Assembly (NCBI GenBank): GCA_963829235.1
Contig: CAWHIF010000003.1
Coordinates: 1-64,000, forward strand
Reading direction: 5' to 3'
Length of the DNA: 64,000 bases
DNA from: Bog-756 sp963829235
Lineage (GTDB): Bacteria; Actinomycetota; Acidimicrobiia; Acidimicrobiales; RAAP-2
Below the pieces are notes generated by a model. That model ran no database searches, was not told the DNA's origin, and saw nothing but the letters and a program-made list of their open reading frames with translations. A program made the translations under genes and the position numbers. The first letter of the stretch is position 1; each line of letters starts with the position of its first letter. Positions 8,501-16,067 of this stretch are shown here, in pieces.

Positions 8501-9093
8501 CGACGACCGAACAGGATGTGGCGTTGGCGCGGGAGGAGGGGCGGACAGCGCACATTCCCGGCGGGCGCGACATCTGGTTCTTTGTCCTGTTTGAGTCCCT
8601 CGTCTTTACCTCGTATTTCTGCGTCTACCTCTTTAACCGGACACAACACGAGCAGGCATTCCTGCGCCAACAGTCCCACCTACTGCTGTGGCTCGGCGTG
8701 CTGGAAACGATCGTCCTGCTCACCAGTTCCTGGGCAGTGGCCGACTGCGTCCGGCACGCGCGTTCCGGTCGGTACGGCGCCTCGAAGCGCGCTGCATTAT
8801 TTACCGCAGGATCAGGTGTTGTCTTCCTCGTACTCAAAGTCGCTGAATGGGTCCGGCTGATCCGCTCTGGACACACGTTCACCAGTAGCGGGTTCTTCCA
8901 GTACTTCTTTTTCCTGACGGCAATCCACTGCGTCCACCTACTGATTGGCTTTGTCGTCCTCGGCGTGCTCTGGTACCAGCTCTCAGGTCAGAAGCGACGT
9001 TCACAAAAGGTGGTCGAAACCTGCGCCACCTATTGGCACACCGTCGACTTTTTCTGGGTACTGATATTCGCCCTCCTCTACGTGGTGAGGTGA
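8497..9093 (+). CDS. Cytochrome c oxidase subunit III-like (NorE-type) protein
   Basis: A 198-residue five-helix member of the haem-copper oxidase subunit III family. Typical marks are the N-terminal DIWFFVLFESLVFTSYFCVYLF, where subunit III carries its membrane carboxylate, and the C-terminal ATYWHTVDFFWVLIFALLYV. The length and the missing first two helices match the NorE/short-Cox3 type. Subunit III normally sits beside the catalytic subunit I, but no subunit I or II is present here. It overlaps the upstream gene by four bases and is followed two bases later by a subunit IV-like gene. Confidence 0.87.
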   Translation: MTTTEQDVALAREEGRTAHIPGGRDIWFFVLFESLVFTSYFCVYLFNRTQHEQAFLRQQSHLLLWLGVLETIVLLTSSWAVADCVRHARSGRYGASKRAALFTAGSGVVFLVLKVAEWVRLIRSGHTFTSSGFFQYFFFLTAIHCVHLLIGFVVLGVLWYQLSGQKRRSQKVVETCATYWHTVDFFWVLIFALLYVVR

Positions 9094-9095
9094 CG

Positions 9096-9389
9096 GTGGA
9101 GAACGGGTACAACAAGCGGCTTTTCTGGGCGTGGTTGCTCCTCGTGGCCATTTCGCTGCTTTACCTTTGGATCGATCAAGCGGCTACGCAACGGGGACTT
9201 CCCACCGCAAATACGGTGGTAACCGTAGGCGCCATCTGCTTCGCGTTGATCAAGGTCCGGATCATCATGCGCGAGTTCATGGCGGTACGCACTGCCCCAC
9301 GGGTGCTTCGCCAGCTGACCGACTTTTGGGTCTTGCTGATGGCCGTCGCTCTACTCGGGACGTATCTCGCCGGCAAAGCGGCGGTCTGA
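9096..9389 (+). CDS. Cytochrome oxidase subunit IV/NorF-like small membrane protein
   Basis: A 97-residue protein with three predicted helices. GTG 9096 lies two bases after the stop of the subunit III-like gene. The pattern RLFWAWLLLVAISL, VVTVGAICFALIKVRIIMREFMAVRTAP and DFWVLLMAVALLGTYL matches prokaryotic cytochrome oxidase subunit IV / NorF proteins, whose loop IKxRxIxxxFMxxR is characteristic. NorE and NorF occur together as accessory proteins of nitric oxide reductase or oxidases. Here they are separated from any such catalytic subunit. Confidence 0.83.
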   Translation: MENGYNKRLFWAWLLLVAISLLYLWIDQAATQRGLPTANTVVTVGAICFALIKVRIIMREFMAVRTAPRVLRQLTDFWVLLMAVALLGTYLAGKAAV

Positions 9390-10065
9390 AGTGAAGATGC
9401 TCCGGTCTTCGCTCTTCCTCGCTCCGGACTCCGACGGCAGCCCGTGAGTCTGGACGCCCATGACCAGAGGTTGGAAGGCCAGGGACTAACCCAAAAAAAG
9501 GCCCCGGGGCAGGAAGTGGCCCATGCTATTCCGGTCATTTGCCATGTCAATTTGCGCCACAGAGGGTGCCCGACGGTTGCGCAAATGTCAGTTACCGTCT
9601 ACCTGCCGGGCCGGTCGAATGGGTCTCCGCCGTCCTGTTCCCGGCCCGACCCTCTTGGCCGGTCGAGCGAGTTCCGCCATCCACCGTCATTGTCCGGCGA
9701 GCTCGGCGGAATCGTTAGGGTCCGAAGCCCCTGCCCGGCCTGTTGGGCTTTCACAAGGGCCTCCGAACACTGGGTGCGCGGCGGTTATTGGCTCCTGCCG
9801 ACCGGCACATCGGAGCCGTGCGGATAACCCGTGTGACACCGACGCAGGTGGCTGCGGGCTGAGATGATTGGTGCATTTCCAAATCGCTGAGGGTGGGGGC
9901 GACTGGCCTGTTCACCTTCGCGCTTCCAAGCGGCTCCTATGCGATTTCGGGCCATTTGGCTGACAACGAAAGTCCGTGTTCCCTGACACCCCCAGGAGCG
10001 GTGAAGGTGGTTGCACAGCACACCAGCGTTGTCTCGTTCACACGATCCGAAGGTCCTCTTCCTAA
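9390..10065. other. Long intergenic region, no gene seen
   Basis: About 675 bases between convergent genes. Open frames here have no recognisable protein character. A run of seven A followed by ggccccggggc at 9494-9512 could act as a weak terminator for minus-strand transcripts. Nothing else is supported. Confidence 0.4.
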
Positions 10066-10638
10066 TCAGCCGAGTGCGACGCTTGCCGTTTTCAGTTCGT
10101 TGAGTGATTTGCGGGCGAGCACGACGAGTTCCTGTTGGTTGGCCGGGTCGGACCAACGCGCGTGGGCGGTCCTCAAGGCCAGGATTCCGATTTCGGCGGC
10201 AAGGCTCGCTGTCGGGTCTGGCACTCCTCGTGTTTGTAGCGCGTCGGTTATGGCCGTGGCCAATCCGACGCGCTTGAGCGTGTCGCGTTCTTGCAGTTCC
10301 CTGCTGGCCGCGATGGCTGCTTGCATCTTTCGCCCGAGATCTCGCCTTTCGGGGGTGAATGCCTCGGCCGCAGCGTCGAGGCCCGCGGCGACGGCCTCCA
10401 GCGGCGTCGCTGATGCCGGTGCTGCCGCAATGCCCTCTTCGAAGAGCTGGCAGAGCGTGTCCTGCCCGGCGGCCAACACTTCGCGCTTGTCGGGGAAGTG
10501 ACGGAAAAAGGTGCTCTTGGTCAGCCCCGCTCGTTCGGCGATCTGAGCGACCGTGGTGTTGTCGTAGCCCTGCTCGGCGAACAGGTCCAGCGCAGCGCGT
10601 ACCAGTCGCTCGCGTGCGTCCGGTTCCCATCGGGCCAT
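10066..10638 (-). CDS. TetR-family repressor
   Basis: A 190-residue TetR regulator. The N-terminal helix-turn-helix reads RERLVRAALDLFAEQGYDNTTVAQIAERAGLTKSTFFRHFPDKREVL, a textbook TetR DNA-binding domain. The C-terminal 130 residues form the ligand-binding helical bundle. It is divergent from the NAD(P)-binding reductase gene at 10754, and the shared 115-base intergenic region contains related dyads, so it most likely represses that reductase and itself and is released by a small hydrophobic ligand. Confidence 0.92.
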   Translation of the reverse strand: MARWEPDARERLVRAALDLFAEQGYDNTTVAQIAERAGLTKSTFFRHFPDKREVLAAGQDTLCQLFEEGIAAAPASATPLEAVAAGLDAAAEAFTPERRDLGRKMQAAIAASRELQERDTLKRVGLATAITDALQTRGVPDPTASLAAEIGILALRTAHARWSDPANQQELVVLARKSLNELKTASVALG

Positions 10639-10653
10639 CTATCGATCATAGAC

Positions 10654-10714
10654 AGGTGATGCGACTCAAGTCTCATCACTCTGCTACAGTGACGGGACAA
10701 GAGTCTTATCACCT
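10654..10714. promoter_or_regulatory. Probable TetR operator pair
   Basis: The dyad gatgcgactcaagtctcatc (10658-10677) is self-complementary at 16 of 20 positions. A second related site lies at 10701-10714 (gagtcttatcacct), whose reverse complement matches 10654-10667 (aggtgatgcgactc) at 12 of 14 positions. The half-site GATNNGACTC recurs. The position between the divergent repressor and reductase genes fits operator sites. Confidence 0.65.
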
Positions 10715-10753
10715 GGGGTCAACAAGGCGACTCACTCTCAGGAAGGGTTGGAT

Positions 10754-11635
10754 ATGCGTGTTTTCGTTACCGGCGGCACCGGAGGGATCGGTTCCGTCCT
10801 CGTCCCCGAGCTGGTGACCGCTGGCCACGAGGTTCTCGGCCTAGCCCGATCCGACGCTTCGGCACAGGCCCTCACTGCTGTAGGAGTCTCGGTGCTCCGC
10901 GGCGATCTCAACGACCCCGAGAGTCTGCGAGTCGGCGCCGATCAGTCCGACGGGGTGATCCACCTCGCCTTCGGCGCCGACTTCAACAACTTCGAGAAGT
11001 CGGTGGCGAGGGAGACCAGCGCCGTCGAGGCCTTTGGCGCCTCCCTCGATGGAAGCGGCAAGGCGCTCGTCATCGCATCGGGCACGCCCGCCCTGCCCGG
11101 ACGCACCTCGACCGAGGCGGACGCCTTTCCCACCGACGGACCCGTTGGCGGCCGCGGCCGAAATGCCCAAGCAGTCGTCGACCTGGCCAAGCGTGGCGTC
11201 CGTTCCGCCGTCGTCCGTCTGCCCCGGTCGGTCCATGCCGCGGGCGGGCGCTGTGGATTCGCCTCGGTGCTCATTGATAGCGCCCGGCGCACCGGGGTCT
11301 CCGGCTATGTAGGTGACGGCACCCAACGCTGGCCAGCCGTGCACCGCCTCGACGCCGCCCAACTCTTCAGGCTGGTCCTCGAGGAAGCCGTTCCCGGCAC
11401 AGTGGCCCACGCCGTCGCCGACGAGGGCGACGCCATGCGCTCCATCGCCGAAGTGATCGGCCGCCGGCTCGACCTGCCCGTCGAGGCGGTCCAAGCAGAG
11501 AACTTCGGGTTCCTTGGCCACATCTTCGCTACCGACCAGCCATCGTCAAGTGCTCTGACACGAGAGAGGTTCGGCTGGAGGCCAACCCATCCGAGCCTGC
11601 TCGAAGACCTTGAGACTGGGAACTATCCGGCCTAA
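10754..11635 (+). CDS. NAD-dependent epimerase/dehydratase-type SDR
   Basis: A 293-residue extended or atypical short-chain dehydrogenase/reductase. The Rossmann motif GGTGGIG lies at residues 7-13, followed by LARSDASAQAL (cofactor selection) and VLRGDLNDPESL. IHLAFG follows at about residue 73. The usual YxxxK is not obvious, as in atypical SDRs of the nucleoside-sugar epimerase or NmrA-like type. ATG 10754 is preceded by aggaaggg at proper distance, so I reject TTG 10748. It is divergent from and probably regulated by the TetR at 10066. The substrate is unknown. Confidence 0.85.
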   Translation: MRVFVTGGTGGIGSVLVPELVTAGHEVLGLARSDASAQALTAVGVSVLRGDLNDPESLRVGADQSDGVIHLAFGADFNNFEKSVARETSAVEAFGASLDGSGKALVIASGTPALPGRTSTEADAFPTDGPVGGRGRNAQAVVDLAKRGVRSAVVRLPRSVHAAGGRCGFASVLIDSARRTGVSGYVGDGTQRWPAVHRLDAAQLFRLVLEEAVPGTVAHAVADEGDAMRSIAEVIGRRLDLPVEAVQAENFGFLGHIFATDQPSSSALTRERFGWRPTHPSLLEDLETGNYPA

Positions 11636-12137
11636 TGCAGATCAAGCCCTCACACGGGTCCTCTGGGCAGGCATCCCATACCCCCGGCTCAGCGGCGGTT
11701 ATCGACCGTGACTGACTCGGTTTCGATAGCAGGGCCTGACTTGTGCGGCAGACCCGGCCTGGAGGCGTTATCCAGGCCCCGGTGCTCGCGATCCGCGAAC
11801 TGCCACACTCCGGCACTTCCGGGTCAGCCTGGCCAGGCGTCACATTCCGAGAGAATCTGCCCGCAAGGTCAGTCGGCCAATCGGCGTGAGCCGGGCGTTA
11901 GCGTGCATTTGAGCCCTCCTGGGAGTTCTGTGGGTGTGTAGACAGCTCCACATTGCTCCAGGGGGCTCACCTCATTGGTGGACCGGGTGTCAACAACGTT
12001 CGTGGTCACTACAACGAGGCCTGTGTCCCTCCGAACCGACAGGGGCACATATACCCGCGTTTCACATCGGCCACACCGAGTGCTTCGGAGGTGGTCTGCG
12101 ATTGCCACGTAGCCGAACAGGCTGGGCAGGGGGTCCC
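11636..12137. other. Intergenic region containing repeat copy
   Basis: About 500 bases between convergent genes. It holds copy 2 of the dispersed repeat (11752-11830). No credible gene is seen. Short frames here owe their apparent conservation with those at 1712-1942 to the repeat. Confidence 0.5.
11752..11830 (+). repeat. Dispersed repeat, copy 2
   Basis: Contains ggaggcgttatccaggc, ggtgctcgcgatccgcga, actgccacac and ccggcacttc in the same order as copy 1 at 1860-1940. The minus-strand translation ends AWITPPGR in both. Confidence 0.7.
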
Positions 12138-12839
12138 TCATTTCACCAGATTGGCGCGGAGCTCGAAGGAGCCGTGGTTCTCGACGGCGACGACGCCAGC
12201 GATACTGGGTGCCTTGATGGAGTAATCGGCCATCGTGATCGGCATGTCGGCCAGGAGGACAATGCCCGTCTTGGTCTCCTGGTACTGAATGGTGACATTC
12301 ACCAGCTTTGAGACTCCGTGCAACCGGAGCGTTCCACGGGCTTTGGCCGTATAGATCTTGCCGGGGAAGATGTTGTGCAGGACAATTGGGTCCACCAGGG
12401 TGAACTCGGCTGTCGGATACTTGTTCGTCTGGATGGCGTTGGTCTTGAGGACCGTGTCGCGGAGACTCTTGTCGCTCTTCAAGGTGGCCATGTTCACCGT
12501 GAAGTTAGCGGCGGTGACCTGCTTGTCCACTACCGTCACCGACCCGGTTACATCGCCTGTTCGACCTGTTGCGGTGTCCGACGCGAGGCCGCCGACGACC
12601 TTCTCCTCCACCCGATAGCCGGCGATCGTCGGCTCGTCGACCGGTCCGGCAACCACTGTCCAATGGCCGCTGAGATCGCTTCCGGACGCGGCCGCCGACA
12701 AGGAGGCGCTAGCCCGCAGAGTGAGCGGCGCGGCCGAGCTGCCGCTCAGCATCCAGAAAAAGCCTGCTCCACCGACCACGATCACACCGAGGACAGGGAT
12801 GAGAAGCCACCGGATGTGTCTCTTCACGAATGCCTTCAT
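12138..12839 (-). CDS. YceI-family secreted or membrane-anchored protein
   Basis: A 233-residue YceI-like lipocalin-fold protein. ATG 12839 is chosen because aaaggaa lies 9 bases upstream. An N-terminal helix (WLLIPVLGVIVVGGAGFFWML) anchors or exports it. The YceI barrel follows from about residue 55: SGHWTVV, GYRVEEKVVGG, FTVNMATLKSDKSLRD, NKYPTAEFTL, ARGTLRLHGVSKLVNVTIQY and ITMADYSIKAPSIAGVV. YceI proteins bind isoprenoid-type lipids in known cases. It is divergent from a TetR gene with near-palindromic sites between them. Confidence 0.9.
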   Translation of the reverse strand: MKAFVKRHIRWLLIPVLGVIVVGGAGFFWMLSGSSAAPLTLRASASLSAAASGSDLSGHWTVVAGPVDEPTIAGYRVEEKVVGGLASDTATGRTGDVTGSVTVVDKQVTAANFTVNMATLKSDKSLRDTVLKTNAIQTNKYPTAEFTLVDPIVLHNIFPGKIYTAKARGTLRLHGVSKLVNVTIQYQETKTGIVLLADMPITMADYSIKAPSIAGVVAVENHGSFELRANLVK

Positions 12840-12888
12840 GGGTTTGATTCCTTTCGTTGGGATGAGATGCCGGTACTCGCTCGGCATG

Positions 12889-12950
12889 CAAGTACTTACT
12901 TACATCTCCTCACCATAAGCGCCCTCCCGTGAGAAAGCAAGTGGTTGCTT
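12889..12950. promoter_or_regulatory. Probable operators between yceI-like and tetR genes
   Basis: A perfect 6+6 dyad AAGCAA-gtgg-TTGCTT at 12935-12950 and a related site GCAAGTACTTAC at 12889-12900 (inner AAGTACTT is palindromic) share the half-site GCAAGT. They lie upstream of both divergent genes and are good candidates for autoregulatory TetR binding. Confidence 0.65.
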
Positions 12951-13000
12951 ACTATGGTGCAGTAGACTCCACAATCTGGACCCGCTCTCGAGGAGAATCC

Positions 13001-13576
13001 TTGGCTGAACCTGTGACCGATGCGACGATGTTCGACGCCGCCCTATCCGTGCTGGCCGATCGAGGGTATGCGGGGGCCACCACGCGGCGAATCGCAGAGG
13101 CGGCTGGCATTAACGAGGTGACTCTTTTCCGGCGATTCGGGGACAAGCGCCAGCTGATCCTGGCCGCCATCCATGGCGACATCTCGCGGCTCGCCGACAA
13201 CGGGCTCACCACAACGGGCGACATCGAAGCTGACCTGATCCGGGTGGTCGAGTACTACTCGGGGATGTATCAGCACCGAAACGGACTGGTTGGAATGCTC
13301 CTCCTCGAAGGAGCGCGGGACCCTGACGTGGCCGCCCTCATCAAAGAACCTCTCGGGGCCATGTCGCGACTGGCTGAAATCTTCGCCGGATACCAGCGTG
13401 TCGGACAGATGGTCGAGGAACCAACCGACTTCGCCGTCCAAGCGCTTCTCGCCCCCCTACTCGTCATCACGCTTCTGCGAAGCGTGGCTTCCTCTGAGAT
13501 CGAGCTCCCGGATGCCCGGACAGTTGTTCAGCGATTCCTGAAAGGTCGCCTCACAGAGCCCCAGACAATGGCGTGA
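13001..13576 (+). CDS. TetR-family repressor
   Basis: A TetR protein of 191 residues from TTG 13001, chosen because gaggag lies 5 bases upstream. The longer frame from GTG 12929 would translate through the probable operator. The DNA-binding domain is FDAALSVLADRGYAGATTRRIAEAAGINEVTLFRRFGDKRQLI. The remainder is the ligand-binding helical domain (YYSGMYQHRNGLVGMLLLEGARDPDVA). Its divergent neighbour is the YceI-like gene, the likely target. Confidence 0.9.
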   Translation: MAEPVTDATMFDAALSVLADRGYAGATTRRIAEAAGINEVTLFRRFGDKRQLILAAIHGDISRLADNGLTTTGDIEADLIRVVEYYSGMYQHRNGLVGMLLLEGARDPDVAALIKEPLGAMSRLAEIFAGYQRVGQMVEEPTDFAVQALLAPLLVITLLRSVASSEIELPDARTVVQRFLKGRLTEPQTMA

Positions 13577-13775
13577 TCCTCATCGGCATGTGCGTTCCTC
13601 ACCGAATGGTTGCCGACATCACCCGGAGCTCCGCCCCACGCAGCCGCTTTGACTACTCCGAAGCGCAAGGACCACAGGGAGATACCGAGTAGTGAAGTTG
13701 CATGGGGCATGCCTCGTGCTGTCCTATGTGGCGAAACCTCCGCAGCTGGCGAGCCGCGTGCGCGACACCACCTCC

Positions 13776-13976
13776 ATGGGGCTGCATAGGGCACGGGTGA
13801 GTAGGTGCGTTCTCACCGAACCCCGCGACTCCTGGCCCCGCCGGTTGGGCTATCTCACGATGGCTGTCGGCCTTTTATGCACGGCTGTCCTGTTGACAAG
13901 CTGTTCGAGTGCGCCGTCAGCGGCGCGCAAACCTGAGGTCATCCAGGCGGTTGGAGCTGATGCTGCGGATCACTGA
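13776..13976 (+). pseudogene. Lipoprotein gene truncated by IS21-type end
   Basis: Only the signal peptide survives: a basic N-terminus, MAVGLLCTAVLLTSC lipobox and a short Ser/Ala linker, then ADAADH and a stop codon. The last codons and the stop lie inside the first 23-base IS21-type terminal repeat (from 13968), so the original downstream domain was removed by the insertion. ATG 13776 is a plausible start, though GTG 13797 is also possible. Confidence 0.6.
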
Positions 13977-14013
13977 AATTCCCCACCCTCGATCACTGAA
14001 ATTCCCCACCCTC
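13968..14013 (+). repeat. Tandem 23-bp terminal repeats of the IS21 fragment
   Basis: gatcactgaaattccccacc followed by ctc, present twice in direct tandem (13968-13990 and 13991-14013). Confidence 0.9.
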
Positions 14014-14110
14014 TGAGCGGGATGGCGGGCCACTTGAAGGGTCCCCCAAACCGGTGAAGGCCCCTCGAAGCTGGCGGCGTCCAAACCAGCCAGCCCGAGG
14101 AGCCCCTGCC

Positions 14111-14332
14111 ATGTTCTCAGTGGGAGAAGACGTGGAAGCAGATGCACTGTTCAAACGGGGGTGGACCGTCTCGGCCATCGCCCGTCACCTGGGTCGTGAC
14201 CGCAAGACGGTCCGCTCCTATCTTTCGGGCGAGCGGACACCCGGCGTCCGACAGTCCGGAGTGCCCGACCCGCTCGAGGAGTACCGGGCCTACGTGGTCG
14301 CCCGGGCCGACGTTTTAGGAGTGGACGAATAG
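14111..14332 (+). pseudogene. IstA transposase N-terminal fragment
   Basis: About 73 residues of an IS21-family transposase that normally exceeds 400. ATG 14111 follows gaggagcccctgcc. The helix-turn-helix is clear: LFKRGWTVSAIARHLGRDRK then TVRSYLSGERTPG. The sequence stays IstA-like to about EEYRAYVVARADVL, then diverges and stops. The catalytic DDE core is gone, so the fragment is inactive. Confidence 0.82.
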
Positions 14333-14398
14333 CGGAGTGATTTTACGCTGGAATCTTCCAGACAATGGTTCCCGATAGCTGGAGACGAACCCCCCTCG

Positions 14399-15076
14399 TC
14401 ATTGCCTCTCAAGGACGTCGAGCACGAGATGCAGTGCTTCATCGAAGTAGTTGGTGCGCCCAAAAACGACCCGACGCACCAAGCTCACGATTTCGAGCCG
14501 CTCATCGGCAGTTAGTCCCGGGAGTGTTGCTGGTTCGAATCGCGCAGTGAACAGAATGATCTTCTGTCCGAACCGTTGGAACACTTCGTTCGCGAGTTCG
14601 ATACCCTTCAAGTCACTGTCAGGCCCTTCGTTGTCGCGAGCAACATCACTGATGATGACGTCGTACCTTGTCCCTCGGAGTAGCCTCATCGCTTCATCGT
14701 TTGTTCTAGGAGTATCGATCTTCGCTCCAAACCGTCCAAGAAGCGCGGCGACCGAATCGTTGTTCTCAGGATGATCGTCGACCCACAGCAAACGTGCGTT
14801 TCGAAGAAGGTCTTCGTTCCGCTCAAGGCGGTGCAGAACACCTTGCTTGGCTGCCTCGCCGACTATCCGGCTACCAGGAGTATCTGACTTGGCATCTGCG
14901 GCCGCCAAGGCCTCGTCCAATTTGGCCTCAGCGAATTCCATCGAGACTCCAGACGGACCTAAACCGAGTTCGTAAGGAAGGGCAATCGATCCTCGAAGGC
15001 TGTAGACAACTGCAATCGCCAGAAGGACCCAGAGGATCGCCGCAATCCCTCCGAGAAGACCGCCGAGCTGAGACAT
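14399..15076 (-). CDS. Membrane-anchored receiver-like (REC) protein
   Basis: A 225-residue protein. Residues 8-30 form one membrane helix (GGIAAILWVLLAIAVVYSLRG), followed by a 60-residue linker. Residues 93-225 resemble a response-regulator receiver: acidic pair in RLLWVDDHPENND, phospho-acceptor position in YDVIISDVARD, and switch Thr in KIILFTAR. The conserved C-terminal Lys is not evident (VVFGRTNYFDE). There is no output domain and no adjacent histidine kinase. The WVDDxPENN form is one I associate with atypical receivers in conflict-type loci; that link is from memory. It sits between the IS21 remnant and the tRNA. Confidence 0.75.
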   Translation of the reverse strand: MSQLGGLLGGIAAILWVLLAIAVVYSLRGSIALPYELGLGPSGVSMEFAEAKLDEALAAADAKSDTPGSRIVGEAAKQGVLHRLERNEDLLRNARLLWVDDHPENNDSVAALLGRFGAKIDTPRTNDEAMRLLRGTRYDVIISDVARDNEGPDSDLKGIELANEVFQRFGQKIILFTARFEPATLPGLTADERLEIVSLVRRVVFGRTNYFDEALHLVLDVLERQ

Positions 15077-15295
15077 TGCTCTCCTTTTGGATGGAGCTAC
15101 AAATCAGCTGAAACGAGAACATTGGAGAGCAGGCGTCCTACTCGGGCTGCTCACCCGCGCTCTTTAGCATGCCTAGTCGAGGTTGCGGTGCTCGCTTCCT
15201 GTGGGGTTGGGCGCGTAGTCGCCGTCGGCGGACGTTTTGGGCGGCCTTATCACCTATCCCTTGAGACATCACAAGTGCGCGCTCGGCGCAAGTGC

Positions 15296-15320
15296 GCCCA
15301 CGGCAGTGTGCCCACGGCAG
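15296..15320 (-). repeat. 14-bp-period duplication of the tRNA-Arg 3' end
   Basis: gcccacggcag occurs at 15296-15306 and at 15310-15320. The second copy is the 3' acceptor/T-stem end of the tRNA. A doubled tRNA 3' end is what integrase-mediated insertion can leave behind. Confidence 0.6.
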
Positions 15321-15381
15321 GAATTGAACCTGCGACACCTCATTTAGGAAACGAGTGCTCTATCCCCTGAGCTACGTGGGC
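15309..15381 (-). tRNA. tRNA-Arg (anticodon CCT)
   Basis: A 73-base cloverleaf. The 7-base acceptor stem (GCCCACG with CGTGGGC) closes the D-arm GCTC/GAGC, the anticodon stem CTCGT/ATGAG with loop TTCCTAA, and the T-arm GCAGG-TTCAATT-CCTGC. The loop gives anticodon CCT, reading AGG arginine codons. The discriminator base is A, and CCA is not encoded. The 3' end faces the accessory-looking region at lower coordinates. Confidence 0.95.
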
Positions 15382-15645
15382 TGGACCTGAAGATGCGATT
15401 CTATGTCCCTCCCCGCTTCACGATCTGCCTCCTGGCCCCGCAGCAAACTCACGGCCCACTGACCGGCCTGGCGAACGGGCTCAGGCGATGCCGGCGCCTA
15501 TCCGCCTCCCCCGGTCCCTGTGCCGTGTGATGCATCCAGCCGCCGGGCCGCATGAGATACGGCCGGTGAATACGGTGCGGAATCAGGCCCCCCGGGTAGG
15601 TCCTACGATCGGGGAACAAGTCCGACGAAGGATGGAGTGCGAGCA

Positions 15646-15999
15646 ATGAGCGACAGTGGCGACTGGTCACCCGACGAGCCATCGGGCTCAGACCCATTCG
15701 AGCAGGGTGACGAAGCGCTCGACGACAAGGAGCAGCTCGATCCTGCCTTTCTCGAGGCGGTCGAGCTCGATCCGTCGCTCGACCCCACGTTGCAGGTGGA
15801 CGATCGGGAGCTCGAAGAGGCGGGGGTCGAGCTCGACGATCCGGAGGCACTCACCAGTTTGGACGGAGGTCTCGACGATCCCGACGGCGTCGGTGGGCCG
15901 ACGGCCCGCCAGAGGGCGAGAGCTGCCGATACCGAAGGATGGGACCTCGACGCTCCCGAGGTGCCGGGCGACGAGGAGCCCGAACCCGACGACCTCTGA
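15646..15999 (+). CDS. Small acidic hypothetical protein
   Basis: A 117-residue, extremely acidic protein (about one third Asp/Glu) without hydrophobic core or membrane segment. It is probably largely disordered. ATG 15646 follows gaaggatggag. The motif LDPAFLEAVELDPSLDPTLQ recurs in style with repeated LD/DP dipeptides, and the C-terminus is EVPGDEEPEPDDL. I cannot assign a function. The codon pattern is strongly GC3-biased like the neighbouring genes, which supports it being coding. Confidence 0.65.
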   Translation: MSDSGDWSPDEPSGSDPFEQGDEALDDKEQLDPAFLEAVELDPSLDPTLQVDDRELEEAGVELDDPEALTSLDGGLDDPDGVGGPTARQRARAADTEGWDLDAPEVPGDEEPEPDDL

Positions 16000-16000
16000 A

Positions 16001-16067
16001 CTCGAGGCCTACTGACCCTCAGCTCGAGGCCTACCGACCCCCAGCCCGAGGCCTACTAATCCCTCAG
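16001..16067. repeat. 22-bp tandem repeat at gene 3' ends
   Basis: Three copies of ctcgaggcctactgaccctc followed by ag, with a few substitutions, fill the gap between the stop of the acidic protein (15999) and the convergent stop at 16064. Confidence 0.85.

Larger units (their letters stand above)
13968..14332 (+). mobile_element. IS21-type element, left-end fragment
   Basis: It begins with two exact back-to-back 23-bp repeats, the multiple-terminal-repeat layout of IS21 ends, followed by the start of an IstA-type transposase. The rest of istA, istB and the right end are absent. A different gene starts at 14399 on the other strand. Confidence 0.75.

Noticed and set aside
9785..10630. Long minus-strand frame overlapping the TetR gene
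   Set aside because: The TetR frame carries the helix-turn-helix. This frame is Arg/Gly-rich shadow sequence.
11529..11843. Small minus-strand protein similar to one at 1712-1942
   Set aside because: The similarity comes from the dispersed DNA repeat. There is no ribosome site or coding character.
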